Below are positions 1 through 6,045 of a stretch of DNA of 7,454 bases, piece after piece. The stretch covers positions 1-7,454 of the forward strand of contig WGAP01000064.1 in assembly GCA_015494775.1 (NCBI GenBank), in the 5' to 3' direction. Made by a program: the position numbers and the translations under genes. This stretch comes from Flavobacteriales bacterium. GTDB taxonomy: Bacteria; Bacteroidota; Bacteroidia; Flavobacteriales; Flavobacteriaceae. Every line of letters starts with the position of its first letter. Positions within the stretch are counted from its first letter, which is position 1. The notes beneath the pieces are model-generated. The model ran no database searches. It worked only from the letters and a program-made list of their open reading frames with translations, and was not told the origin of the DNA.

Positions 1-9
1 CATTTCAAT

Positions 10-1386
10 ATGGAACTGCCCTACGCCGAACCCTACAAAATCAAGACCGTCGAAAAAATTCATCGCAGCACACAAGCCCAGCGCGAAAAATGGATACGCG
101 AGGCCAAATATAACCTATTCAAACTCAAAAGCCGCCAAGTGTTTATCGACCTGCTCACCGACAGTGGCACAGGTGCCATGAGCGACGAACAATGGGCCGA
201 AATGATGCGCGGCGACGAATCCTATGCCGGCTCCCGTTCCTACGAACTGCTGCGCGATACGGTGGAACGCATCACGGGCTATCCGCACCTTATTCCCACC
301 CACCAGGGGCGCGGCGCCGAAAACGTGCTTTTTTCGGCCTTGGTCAAGGAAGGGGATTTGATTCCGGGCAATATGCACTTCGACACCACCAAGGCGCACA
401 TCGAATTCCGCAAGGGCATTCCCGTGGATTGCACCATCGACGAGGCCTACGATACCGAACATTATCATCCGTTCAAGGGCAATGTGGATTTGAACAAATT
501 GGAAAAGGTTTTGAAAGAAAATCCGCGCGAAAAAATTCCGTTTGTCATCCTAACGGTTACCTGCAACACGGCCGGTGGTCAACCGGTTAGCATGGAAAAT
601 ATTCGCCGGGTGTCGGACTTGTGCAAAAAATACGGCATTCCGCTCTATTTCGATGCCGCACGCTTTGCCGAAAATGCCTATTTTATCAAAAAACGCGAAC
701 GGGCCTACAAGGACAAAAGCATCAAGGAAATTGTGCGCGAAATGTTCGGTTACGGCGACGGTATGTTGATGAGCGCCAAAAAGGACGGATTGGTGAACAT
801 CGGCGGTTTTATCGCCCTTCGCGACTTGGAAACCTACCGCAAGGCCATTGTTTATTCCATACTTTTCGAAGGATTTATCACCTACGGCGGCATGGCCGGT
901 CGCGATATGGGCGCCCTGGCGGTGGGTTTGGACGAAGCCACGGAATTCGATTACTTGGAAAGCCGCGTGGAACAGGTGCATTATTTGGGCCGCCGGTTGA
1001 TGGAATTGGATGTTCCGGTGCAGCAACCCATTGGCGGACATGCCATCTATTTGGATGCCAATAGGTTTGTGCCCACCATTCCGCGCGAACAGTTTCGTGC
1101 CCAAGCCCTGGCGGTGGAGTTGTATATTGTGGGCGGCGTACGCGGAGTGGAAATCGGCACCATCATGGCCGACCGCGACCCGGTTACGCGCGAGAACCGT
1201 TATCCCAAACTGGAATTGGTCCGCTTGGCGATTCCGCGCAGGGTTTATACCGACAATCACATGAATTATGTAGCCGAGGTGCTCAAACGCATATATGACA
1301 CGCGTCACGAGGCCAAAACCGGCTATCGCATTGTTTACGAGCCGCCCATTTTGCGTCATTTTACCGTGGAATTGGAAAAAATCTGA
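10..1386 (+). CDS. tnaA: Tryptophanase (L-tryptophan indole-lyase), PLP-dependent
   Basis: This cytosolic enzyme of the beta-eliminating lyase family cleaves L-tryptophan to indole, pyruvate and ammonia. The 458-residue protein aligns along its whole length with E. coli tryptophanase (471 aa) and Citrobacter tyrosine phenol-lyase (456 aa), as I recall those sequences. Visible landmarks are the active-site Tyr72 in GDESYAGS, the motif PTHQGRGAEN (96-105), Asp215 and Arg218 in FDAARF near the PLP ring, and the PLP lysine, Lys258, in MSAKKDG. Three positions that separate the two enzymes favour tryptophanase: Asp125 (FDTT; Thr in the phenol-lyase), Ile382 (VEIG; the phenol-lyase has its substrate-binding Arg) and His450 (LRHFT; Phe in the phenol-lyase). 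The ATG at 10 fits the family N-terminus, with EPY at 7-9 matching EPF. The upstream promoter lies outside the window, and no tnaC-like leader can be assessed. It is followed 27 bases later by a gene on the same strand. Confidence 0.94.
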   Translation: MELPYAEPYKIKTVEKIHRSTQAQREKWIREAKYNLFKLKSRQVFIDLLTDSGTGAMSDEQWAEMMRGDESYAGSRSYELLRDTVERITGYPHLIPTHQGRGAENVLFSALVKEGDLIPGNMHFDTTKAHIEFRKGIPVDCTIDEAYDTEHYHPFKGNVDLNKLEKVLKENPREKIPFVILTVTCNTAGGQPVSMENIRRVSDLCKKYGIPLYFDAARFAENAYFIKKRERAYKDKSIKEIVREMFGYGDGMLMSAKKDGLVNIGGFIALRDLETYRKAIVYSILFEGFITYGGMAGRDMGALAVGLDEATEFDYLESRVEQVHYLGRRLMELDVPVQQPIGGHAIYLDANRFVPTIPREQFRAQALAVELYIVGGVRGVEIGTIMADRDPVTRENRYPKLELVRLAIPRRVYTDNHMNYVAEVLKRIYDTRHEAKTGYRIVYEPPILRHFTVELEKI

Positions 1387-1401
1387 GCGGTGGATTTTCC
1401 G

Positions 1402-1409
1402 TAGCTTTG
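1402..1409 (+). promoter_or_regulatory. Bacteroidota -7 promoter element TAGCTTTG, apparently leaderless
   Basis: TAGCTTTG matches the Bacteroidota sigma-ABfr -7 consensus TAnnTTTG exactly. Only four bases (CGGT) separate it from the ATG at 1414, so transcription would begin at or within a base or two of the start codon. No convincing -33 TTG lies at the usual distance: the nearest upstream TTG (1372-1374) is about seven bases too far. This is an inference from a short motif, but its position directly before a gene start supports it. Confidence 0.55.
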
Positions 1410-1413
1410 CGGT

Positions 1414-1890
1414 ATGACCAGACAACCTGCTTACCGGCGCCCGCAGACCAAGGACAACAAAGGTCGAAAAATTGCCTATGTGATGGCGGTGTTTTTCGGC
1501 TTTTTGGCGCTTTTTGTCATTGGCAAAGGATGGCGTGATATGCAACGTAAAATCAAGGATTTCACCTATTTCGACAAGGTCTTGGAAGTAAAACGCGACA
1601 CGGTGTTAAGCGATAGGAGCGGAAACCGTTTTGTTGTGCATGCAGGCGGCGTTTGGCGCGAACAAACCCGACGGCCGGGTGTTTACGCCTTGGATGGCAC
1701 GGTGGAATTCCAAGTGGAAAAACCGGTGTGGATTCTCACGCCCGACAGTGTGCGGATTGTGGAAGGAAAAGGGCGTTTGCGTTCGGGCCGATTTCCCGAA
1801 ATCCGATTACAATACGGAACGCTGATTATCGGATACGATACGCTCCGCGGCAAAAATGTTCATTACCACCAGGGCAAAATTCTTCCCTGA
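1414..1890 (+). CDS. Uncharacterised single-pass membrane protein
   Basis: I do not recognise this 158-residue protein. The N-terminus is strongly basic (Arg and Lys at 3, 8, 9, 13, 16, 18, 19), followed by one hydrophobic segment at about 20-37 (YVMAVFFGFLALFVIG). The positive-inside rule places the remaining 120 residues outside the cytoplasm. That part is rich in alternating polar and hydrophobic stretches (RFVVHAGGVW, TVEFQVEKPVWIL, RLQYGTLIIGYDTL), which suggests a small beta domain. It has no cysteines, no lipobox and no catalytic motif that I can see. The size and layout (an N-terminal anchor plus a beta domain) loosely recall LptC-like proteins, but no diagnostic sequence supports that. 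The start is placed by the TAGCTTTG box just upstream. The gene follows tnaA by 27 bases and may be read with it or from its own promoter. Its end is ten bases from the end of a convergent gene. Confidence 0.82.
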   Translation: MTRQPAYRRPQTKDNKGRKIAYVMAVFFGFLALFVIGKGWRDMQRKIKDFTYFDKVLEVKRDTVLSDRSGNRFVVHAGGVWREQTRRPGVYALDGTVEFQVEKPVWILTPDSVRIVEGKGRLRSGRFPEIRLQYGTLIIGYDTLRGKNVHYHQGKILP

Positions 1891-1900
1891 GCGCTGGGTT

Positions 1901-3265
1901 TTATAATGGATTTTTTATCGAAAAACGAAAGGTTATTTTTATTCCGTTGCGTTCCACCAGGAATTTCCATCGATGCAAATTGCGAAGCAAATATTTTTCT
2001 CTAATGCTTTCCAGGTTGTAGTTATAAATATTTTCGTCATTGATTTCGAGCACCACGTCGCCGGGCCGCAGTCCCGCTTTCCAAGCGGGCGAATTCCTGC
2101 GGACGCGGGCTATCACGATGCGGTTCATCAACCGGTAATAATAATTGTAGTATTGAACAAATGCAGCGTTGCCACCACGGCCTTGTCGGGAAGCATCGGT
2201 ATGTACAATGCGTGTTTCCAAACGTTTGAAACGTATGGGAATTTTGCCTTGGTACATCAAGTAAATGCCGGGAATGTTATAGGAGAATTTTCGATGATAA
2301 TCGTGGGGATATTTTTTGAGCAATAATTGATGATGCCGGAAATCCAAAATAACAAAAAACCTGCGCCACAATTCATTTCCCGCAATGCCGTCGAAGGAAA
2401 AATCCGTGTGCAAATGGCCATAAGAAGCCGTATCGGGGAAAGATGCGATAATGCGTCGAAACCGGAACCTGGTACCGGGGAAAGTCAGTTCCGCCGCACG
2501 GGTTCGACGGCCGTAAATTTCGCCGCTAAAACCCAATCCGAAATAATCGCGTAAACCGCGCATCGTGCTGTCGGGATGCACCCGTTGATTTTCGAATATC
2601 CACAAGGCATCACTGGCGCCCATGTCTATCAGGAGGTTTAAGGATTGCAAGCTGTCCTGCGGACGAAGGCGGATTTTGAGGCGGATATAGGGCTCGTCGT
2701 CGCGGATTTCCAGGGGCAATCGCCGGTAGGATTTAAATTTTTTTCGTGCAAAAACATCGGGGCGGTAAAAAATCAATTTTTGCCGTTTGAAATCGATTTT
2801 GACCGGATAATCCTTGACCAAATCGGTGCCGATAAATCCGTGAATAACTTCGCCCAGGTTTTCCGAGAACCGGAATGCTTCGGTAACCATATATACCACG
2901 GCCGAATCATTGACCAAACGGCCGATTTTCAACCGGTTGCCCGTGGAATACAGGGCGGGAATTTTTTCTTTGCTTTTACCCAAACCCGAAAGCCGGATTC
3001 TGCGTGCATTGTGCAAGTCCAACGAATCAATTTTTTCCAGATTAATCAAAACGGTATGCCTTACTCCGGTATCGAAAATCAATTGCAGGGGAACACCGTT
3101 TACTTCCACCCGCACAAGAATCAAATTATTGACCATACGAAAAGGAATCCGCACCTGCCGTGCCGTGCTATCGATAAATCGAAAGCGGTTTTGGGCCCGC
3201 AGCGAAAAAAACGGGCCGAGCAACAGGATAAACACCAGCAAGCATATGCGGCATTTTCTAATCAT
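1901..3265 (-). CDS. Exported two-lobe aspartyl-protease-like protein with C-terminal PDZ domain
   Basis: The 454-residue product starts with a signal peptide (MIRKCR, then LLVFILLLGPFF, with likely cleavage after SLRA at about residue 24). Two retropepsin-like lobes follow. Lobe 1 has the active-site triad Asp65-Thr-Gly in LIFDTG and a closing motif HGFIGTDLV at about 142-150. Lobe 2 has Asp214-Met-Gly in LLIDMGASDALW and the matching motif DGIAGNELW at about 292-300. The tail, from about 381, is a PDZ domain (IVIARVRRNSPAWKAGLRPGDVVLEIN). The domain order fits the Bacteroidota 'aspartyl protease plus PDZ' proteins; substrates are unknown. Met replaces Thr in the second triad, so activity as a tandem pair is uncertain. 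The frame is open further up, to an ATG at 3322. I chose the ATG at 3265 because the signal peptide begins there and a promoter sits just before it, inside the longer frame. Confidence 0.87.
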   Translation of the reverse strand: MIRKCRICLLVFILLLGPFFSLRAQNRFRFIDSTARQVRIPFRMVNNLILVRVEVNGVPLQLIFDTGVRHTVLINLEKIDSLDLHNARRIRLSGLGKSKEKIPALYSTGNRLKIGRLVNDSAVVYMVTEAFRFSENLGEVIHGFIGTDLVKDYPVKIDFKRQKLIFYRPDVFARKKFKSYRRLPLEIRDDEPYIRLKIRLRPQDSLQSLNLLIDMGASDALWIFENQRVHPDSTMRGLRDYFGLGFSGEIYGRRTRAAELTFPGTRFRFRRIIASFPDTASYGHLHTDFSFDGIAGNELWRRFFVILDFRHHQLLLKKYPHDYHRKFSYNIPGIYLMYQGKIPIRFKRLETRIVHTDASRQGRGGNAAFVQYYNYYYRLMNRIVIARVRRNSPAWKAGLRPGDVVLEINDENIYNYNLESIREKYLLRNLHRWKFLVERNGIKITFRFSIKNPL

Positions 3266-3268
3266 ATT

Positions 3269-3299
3269 GAAAGTTACAAAACTTATCCCTTGCCGGCAA
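3269..3299 (-). promoter_or_regulatory. Promoter of the PDZ protease-like gene, apparently leaderless
   Basis: Read on the minus strand, a -33 type TTG (3299-3297) is followed after 20 bases by TAACTTTC (3276-3269). This matches the Bacteroidota -7 consensus TAnnTTTG at all but its last base, at the expected spacing. Only three bases (AAT) separate it from the ATG at 3265, so the transcript would begin at or beside the start codon. This rules against starting translation at 3322, since the mRNA would not contain that codon. Confidence 0.55.
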
Positions 3300-3325
3300 T
3301 AGACAGCCATTGCCGTAGCCAATGG
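3290..3325. repeat. Nested short inverted repeats upstream of the PDZ protease-like gene
   Basis: Three overlapping dyads occupy the 93-base gap between two minus-strand genes. TTGCCGGCAA (3290-3299) is a perfect 10-base palindrome that includes the predicted -33 TTG. CGGCAAT (3294-3300) pairs with ATTGCCG (3309-3315) across eight bases. CCATTG (3307-3312) pairs with CAATGG (3320-3325) across seven bases. They cannot all form at once. None is directly followed by a T tract on the minus strand, so a classical terminator for the upstream DUF2892 gene is doubtful. An operator or alternative RNA hairpins remain possible. The dyads are visible in the sequence; any function is inference. Confidence 0.4.
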
Positions 3326-3358
3326 GGGTATCGAAAAAAATGATTATCCCACGGAATG

Positions 3359-3583
3359 TTATGCTTCGGGTTCGGTCTTGGTTTTTTTGTTGGTATTGAT
3401 TTTGAAAGGAACATACAAGGGGCAATAGTCCAAAAACGAGGTAATGGCGGCAATCAATGCGATAACCAAAATCACGATTTGCCACGCATGATCCTTAATC
3501 ACATCAAACCATACCAACAAAAGAAGCACAAAAGCGATAATCAAACGTATGATTTTGTCCGTGTAGCCGATATTTTTTTTCAT
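3359..3583 (-). CDS. Small DUF2892-type (YgaP-like transmembrane domain) membrane protein
   Basis: The 74-residue protein matches the DUF2892 pattern: an N-terminal MKKNIG-x-TD-x-IIRL block, two hydrophobic segments (about 11-28 and 33-50) with a short polar turn between them (DVIKDHAW), and the closing motif FLDYCPLYVPFKINT (50-64) with Cys54. It ends in a short charged tail (NKKTKTEPEA). The domain is known alone or attached to rhodanese in YgaP of E. coli; its biochemical role is not settled. It lies 72 bases downstream of a thioredoxin-like lipoprotein gene on the same strand, so co-transcription is plausible. Some DUF2892 proteins are associated with sulfur-transfer domains, which fits a thiol context only loosely. 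The leader before the ATG is A/T-rich without a Shine-Dalgarno sequence, usual for this phylum. Confidence 0.87.
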   Translation of the reverse strand: MKKNIGYTDKIIRLIIAFVLLLLVWFDVIKDHAWQIVILVIALIAAITSFLDYCPLYVPFKINTNKKTKTEPEA

Positions 3584-3608
3584 AATGATTAATTTTTTAG
3601 TAAAAATA

Positions 3609-3617
3609 CAAAAAATA
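3609..3617 (-). promoter_or_regulatory. Weak candidate -7 element before the DUF2892 gene
   Basis: Read on the minus strand this is TATTTTTTG, one base longer than the TAnnTTTG consensus, about 25 bases before the ATG at 3583. No TTG lies at the proper -33 distance. The run is AT-rich, so a chance match is quite possible. If it is not real, the gene is probably served by readthrough from the thioredoxin-like genes upstream. Confidence 0.2.
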
Positions 3618-3655
3618 TCGACATGCCGGATGATAAATGGCAGGGCAAGGCCAAA

Positions 3656-4756
3656 TTATTGTTTTTCGAGCAATTCCCTGACCTTGTCGTCGAGGGATTT
3701 TCCGTGGAGGTTTTTGGCCTGAATTTTACCCGTGCGGTCCAAAATCAGGGTTTGCGGAATGTAGCTGATATTGTAGGTTTGGGCAATGGGTTCCTGCCAA
3801 CCTTTGAGGTGCGAAACGTGATACCAATTCAATCCGTCCTTTTTGATGGCCTGAATCCATCGGTCTTTGCTCTTGTCGAGCGAAACGCTGATAATGTTGA
3901 GTCCTTGGTCGTGATATTTTTTATACAATGCGACCAAATGCGGATTGTTTTTCCGGCAAGGCACGCACCAGGACGCCCAGAAGTCGATGATGGTAACCTT
4001 GCCCATGGCTTGGGTCAAGCTAAGCGTCTGGCCGTCGGGTGTGGTGCCGGTAAAATTGGGTGCCTGCGTGCCCACTTGGCCTACCGTAGCGGTGTTGAGG
4101 CGGCGTGTGAGGAATTTTCCGGCATTGGAACGTTTGGCCGTTTCGGGGTAGCGGGCGTAGGCATCCATAATGCGTTTGAAATCGATATCCTTGTTGCGTT
4201 GATAGGTCAAGCCCGTCAAGACGATGATGCCCGCCTGATTCAGGTTGCGTTCGCCGAAAACGTATTGGGCTTGAAGCATGCTGTCGGCAATGCGGAAAAA
4301 GGTTTCACGGGCTTTGGCTTTCGTTGCTTGGTCATGGCTTCGCAGTTGGGGGAACAAATCCCGTTGTTGCTTGGAAAGTTCGCGCATTTGTTCCCGGAAG
4401 GCCGTCAGGGAATCGTTGGCGGCACCGCCCGACACCCGGCTATCGGTAAATTTGGCCGAATCCAATGTTACTTCCACATCCCCGGCGCCCAGAATAAGCG
4501 GCAAACGTTGTCCGCTTTTTTCCAGGAAAAAAACATCGGGTTGATGGGCTTCGAAAACGTAGTTTTCGTTATCCAAAGTGTCCACGGCAATCACTTGGCC
4601 GTCCCTGTTTAAACGACTAATGACCAACCCCTTGGCTTTGTCGGCAGGGGAGATATGCACCCGGTAGTGCTGAATTTTGGGTGCCGAGGAGCAAGCGTTA
4701 AACAAAATGATTCCCGAAAAAAGCAGCAGATAAAGCGCGGAGAACCGAATACGCAT
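3656..4756 (-). CDS. TlpA-like thioredoxin-fold lipoprotein with CVPC active site
   Basis: The 366-residue protein is predicted to be a membrane-anchored thiol-disulfide oxidoreductase facing the periplasm. A hydrophobic signal segment (about 5-19) ends at a lipobox-like ILFNAC, with Cys22 as the likely lipidated residue. Residues of about 30-110 resemble the beta-rich DUF4369 domain common in Bacteroidota (VFEAHQPDVFFLEK, then PLILGAGDVEVTLD). A charged helical linker spans about 115-225. The C-terminal thioredoxin-like domain (about 228-366) has IDFWASWCVPCRK with Cys264 and Cys267, and the cis-proline loop YIPQT with Pro334. It lies 19 bases downstream of a paralogue (5933-4776), with which it shares close matches such as NWYHVSHLK/DWYHVSNLK. 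The two are almost certainly one operon. Reduction of disulfides, as in cytochrome c maturation or stress, is a family-level guess. The substrate is unknown. Confidence 0.91.
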   Translation of the reverse strand: MRIRFSALYLLLFSGIILFNACSSAPKIQHYRVHISPADKAKGLVISRLNRDGQVIAVDTLDNENYVFEAHQPDVFFLEKSGQRLPLILGAGDVEVTLDSAKFTDSRVSGGAANDSLTAFREQMRELSKQQRDLFPQLRSHDQATKAKARETFFRIADSMLQAQYVFGERNLNQAGIIVLTGLTYQRNKDIDFKRIMDAYARYPETAKRSNAGKFLTRRLNTATVGQVGTQAPNFTGTTPDGQTLSLTQAMGKVTIIDFWASWCVPCRKNNPHLVALYKKYHDQGLNIISVSLDKSKDRWIQAIKKDGLNWYHVSHLKGWQEPIAQTYNISYIPQTLILDRTGKIQAKNLHGKSLDDKVRELLEKQ

Positions 4757-4775
4757 GGCAGCAAGATTTTATACT

Positions 4776-5933
4776 TTATTTTTTGTTGGCTTCGTCAAGC
4801 AATTCTTTGATTTTGGCTTCCAATTTATCGCGGCGCAGATTTTTGGCGCGGATCACGCCGTTGGCATCCAAAATAAAAGTGGCCGGAATGGACTGAACGC
4901 CGTATTGACGGGCCACGGGGTCTTGCCAGAATTTAAGGTTGGACACATGATACCAATCCAGTCCGTCGTCCTTGATGGCTTTGAGCCATTTGTCCTTGGC
5001 ACCGGGACGGTCGAGCGACACGCTGAGGATATTAAGCCCTTTGTTGTGATATTTTTTGTAAATCTGAACCACATAGGGATTTTCGCGACGACAAGGGCGG
5101 CACCATGAGGCCCAAAAATCGATGACCAAAACTTTGGATTTTTTCAAAATATCCGACATACGAATAGGTTTGCCGTTGGGGTCGGGGGCTTCGAAGTCGG
5201 GTGCTTTTTGGCCGATGGCCGTGGTTAGGTCGCGTTGGATTTTGGTCAAAGCGTCTTGGGCGTAGGATGATTTTTGCACTTCGGGGGCCAATTGGTCGTA
5301 GATGTTTTTGGCCCGTTTGGGGTCGTAATCCTGTTCGTAGGTAATCATTTGCAAAATAATCCCGCCGGTAAGGTTGTCCTTGTTCTTTTCGGCCAGGGAA
5401 AACATATCCTGAACGCGTTGTTGTTGCTGTTTTTCGTAATCCTGTTGGATTTGTTTAACCGCATCCTGGTCGTTTTTTTGAATGGCTTGGCGGTAACGGT
5501 TTTCCAAATCCTTCGAGGCCTTGGAGTATTCATCCAATTTTTTCATAAATCCCGCAAAGGCCATGGCGTTTCTATCGCCTTTTTCGATTTTTGAATTGCG
5601 GATATTTTGACCGTCGATATTTATTTCCAAATTTTGACCGGGTGTGGCCAAAACGGGCAAAAATTGACGGGTTCCCTGAATGTTGAGGTAAAGTATTTCG
5701 GGATGTTTCAGGTCGAAGCCCAAAACAAAATCATCGCCGGTGAGCGAATCTTTGTCCACCACCACGGGCTGACGTCCTTGCATACGCTGAACGGCAACCA
5801 CTTTGCCTTTGCCGTCCTTAAAGGTTCCGGTAATGTGCGTATTGCCGGGTTTGTCCTTTGTGCTGTGGTGTTGGCAGGAAGGGATAAATAAAGTCAAGGT
5901 TAATGCTAACAGGAAAAAACGCAAGGTTTTCAT
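4776..5933 (-). CDS. TlpA-like thioredoxin-fold lipoprotein with CRPC active site
   Basis: The 385-residue protein has the same design as its downstream neighbour. A lipoprotein signal (MKTLRFFLLALTLTLF, then IPSC) has likely lipidated Cys20. A DUF4369-like beta domain lies at about 32-115 (ITGTFKDGKGKVVAVQ, LYLNIQGTRQFLPVLATPG). The middle is helical and rich in Gln, Lys and Asp, about 125-180, with a glutamine cluster at 169-172 and coiled-coil potential. The thioredoxin-like domain is at about 240-385, with IDFWASWCRPCRR (Cys278, Cys281) and cis-Pro350 in SIPAT. It is the first gene of the pair and has a TACCTTTG promoter box upstream. The redox domain matches its paralogue over most positions by eye, while the N-terminal halves have diverged strongly. 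This suggests duplication with different partners or client proteins. Role and location are inferred from the family. Confidence 0.91.
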   Translation of the reverse strand: MKTLRFFLLALTLTLFIPSCQHHSTKDKPGNTHITGTFKDGKGKVVAVQRMQGRQPVVVDKDSLTGDDFVLGFDLKHPEILYLNIQGTRQFLPVLATPGQNLEINIDGQNIRNSKIEKGDRNAMAFAGFMKKLDEYSKASKDLENRYRQAIQKNDQDAVKQIQQDYEKQQQQRVQDMFSLAEKNKDNLTGGIILQMITYEQDYDPKRAKNIYDQLAPEVQKSSYAQDALTKIQRDLTTAIGQKAPDFEAPDPNGKPIRMSDILKKSKVLVIDFWASWCRPCRRENPYVVQIYKKYHNKGLNILSVSLDRPGAKDKWLKAIKDDGLDWYHVSNLKFWQDPVARQYGVQSIPATFILDANGVIRAKNLRRDKLEAKIKELLDEANKK

Positions 5934-5961
5934 GGATAAATAAAATTTTCGTGATTTGGCA

Positions 5962-5969
5962 CAAAGGTA
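5962..5969 (-). promoter_or_regulatory. Bacteroidota -7 promoter element TACCTTTG before the thioredoxin lipoprotein pair
   Basis: Read on the minus strand this is TACCTTTG, an exact match to TAnnTTTG, with its last base 28 bases before the ATG at 5933. A start of transcription near 5957 would give a leader of about two dozen AT-rich bases with no Shine-Dalgarno sequence. No clear -33 TTG is present 19-21 bases further upstream. It probably drives both tandem thioredoxin-like genes. Confidence 0.55.
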
Positions 5970-5983
5970 TAAAAATTAATGTA

Positions 5984-5998
5984 ATCGCCTTCGGCGAT
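5984..5998 (-). terminator. Small hairpin downstream of menE, possible weak terminator
   Basis: ATCGCC and GGCGAT form a perfect six-base-pair stem around a three-base loop, about 48 bases past the menE stop. On the minus strand the stem is followed by TACATTAATTTTT, so the T-rich stretch starts several bases late for a standard intrinsic terminator. The hairpin also lies just upstream of the promoter at 5962-5969. It could therefore separate the menaquinone genes from the thioredoxin genes or act as a binding site. The rest of the 112-base gap (5934-6045) shows nothing else I can support. Confidence 0.3.
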
Positions 5999-6045
5999 GA
6001 ATTGCGGAAAAAACGGGATTTGAACGGAATGGGTTTATGATTTAA

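Noticed and set aside
550..1545. Long open frame of 331 codons on the minus strand opposite tnaA
   Set aside because: It lies antisense to a clearly conserved enzyme, its product is rich in His, Gln and Phe with no recognisable domain, and it runs across the end of tnaA into the next gene. It is a shadow of GC-biased codon use.
1870..1889. CAGGG/CCCTG dyad at the end of the small membrane-protein gene as a terminator
   Set aside because: The stem is only five base pairs with a ten-base loop, lies within the coding sequence, and the following T run is short and offset. The ten-base gap between the convergent stops holds no better structure.
2645..3343. Plus-strand open frame of 232 codons opposite the PDZ protease-like gene
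   Set aside because: It is antisense to conserved DTG and signal-peptide coding sequence and shows no domain of its own.
3623..4612. Open frame of 329 codons on the plus strand opposite the CVPC lipoprotein gene
   Set aside because: The minus strand encodes a full lipobox, DUF4369-like and thioredoxin protein here. The plus-strand product has no coherent domain and has the look of an antisense shadow.
3656..5933. Direct repeat or recent duplication at DNA level between the tandem thioredoxin genes
   Set aside because: Similarity is clear in protein but the nucleotide sequences have drifted; I see no long identical stretch that would mark a recent duplication or recombination site.
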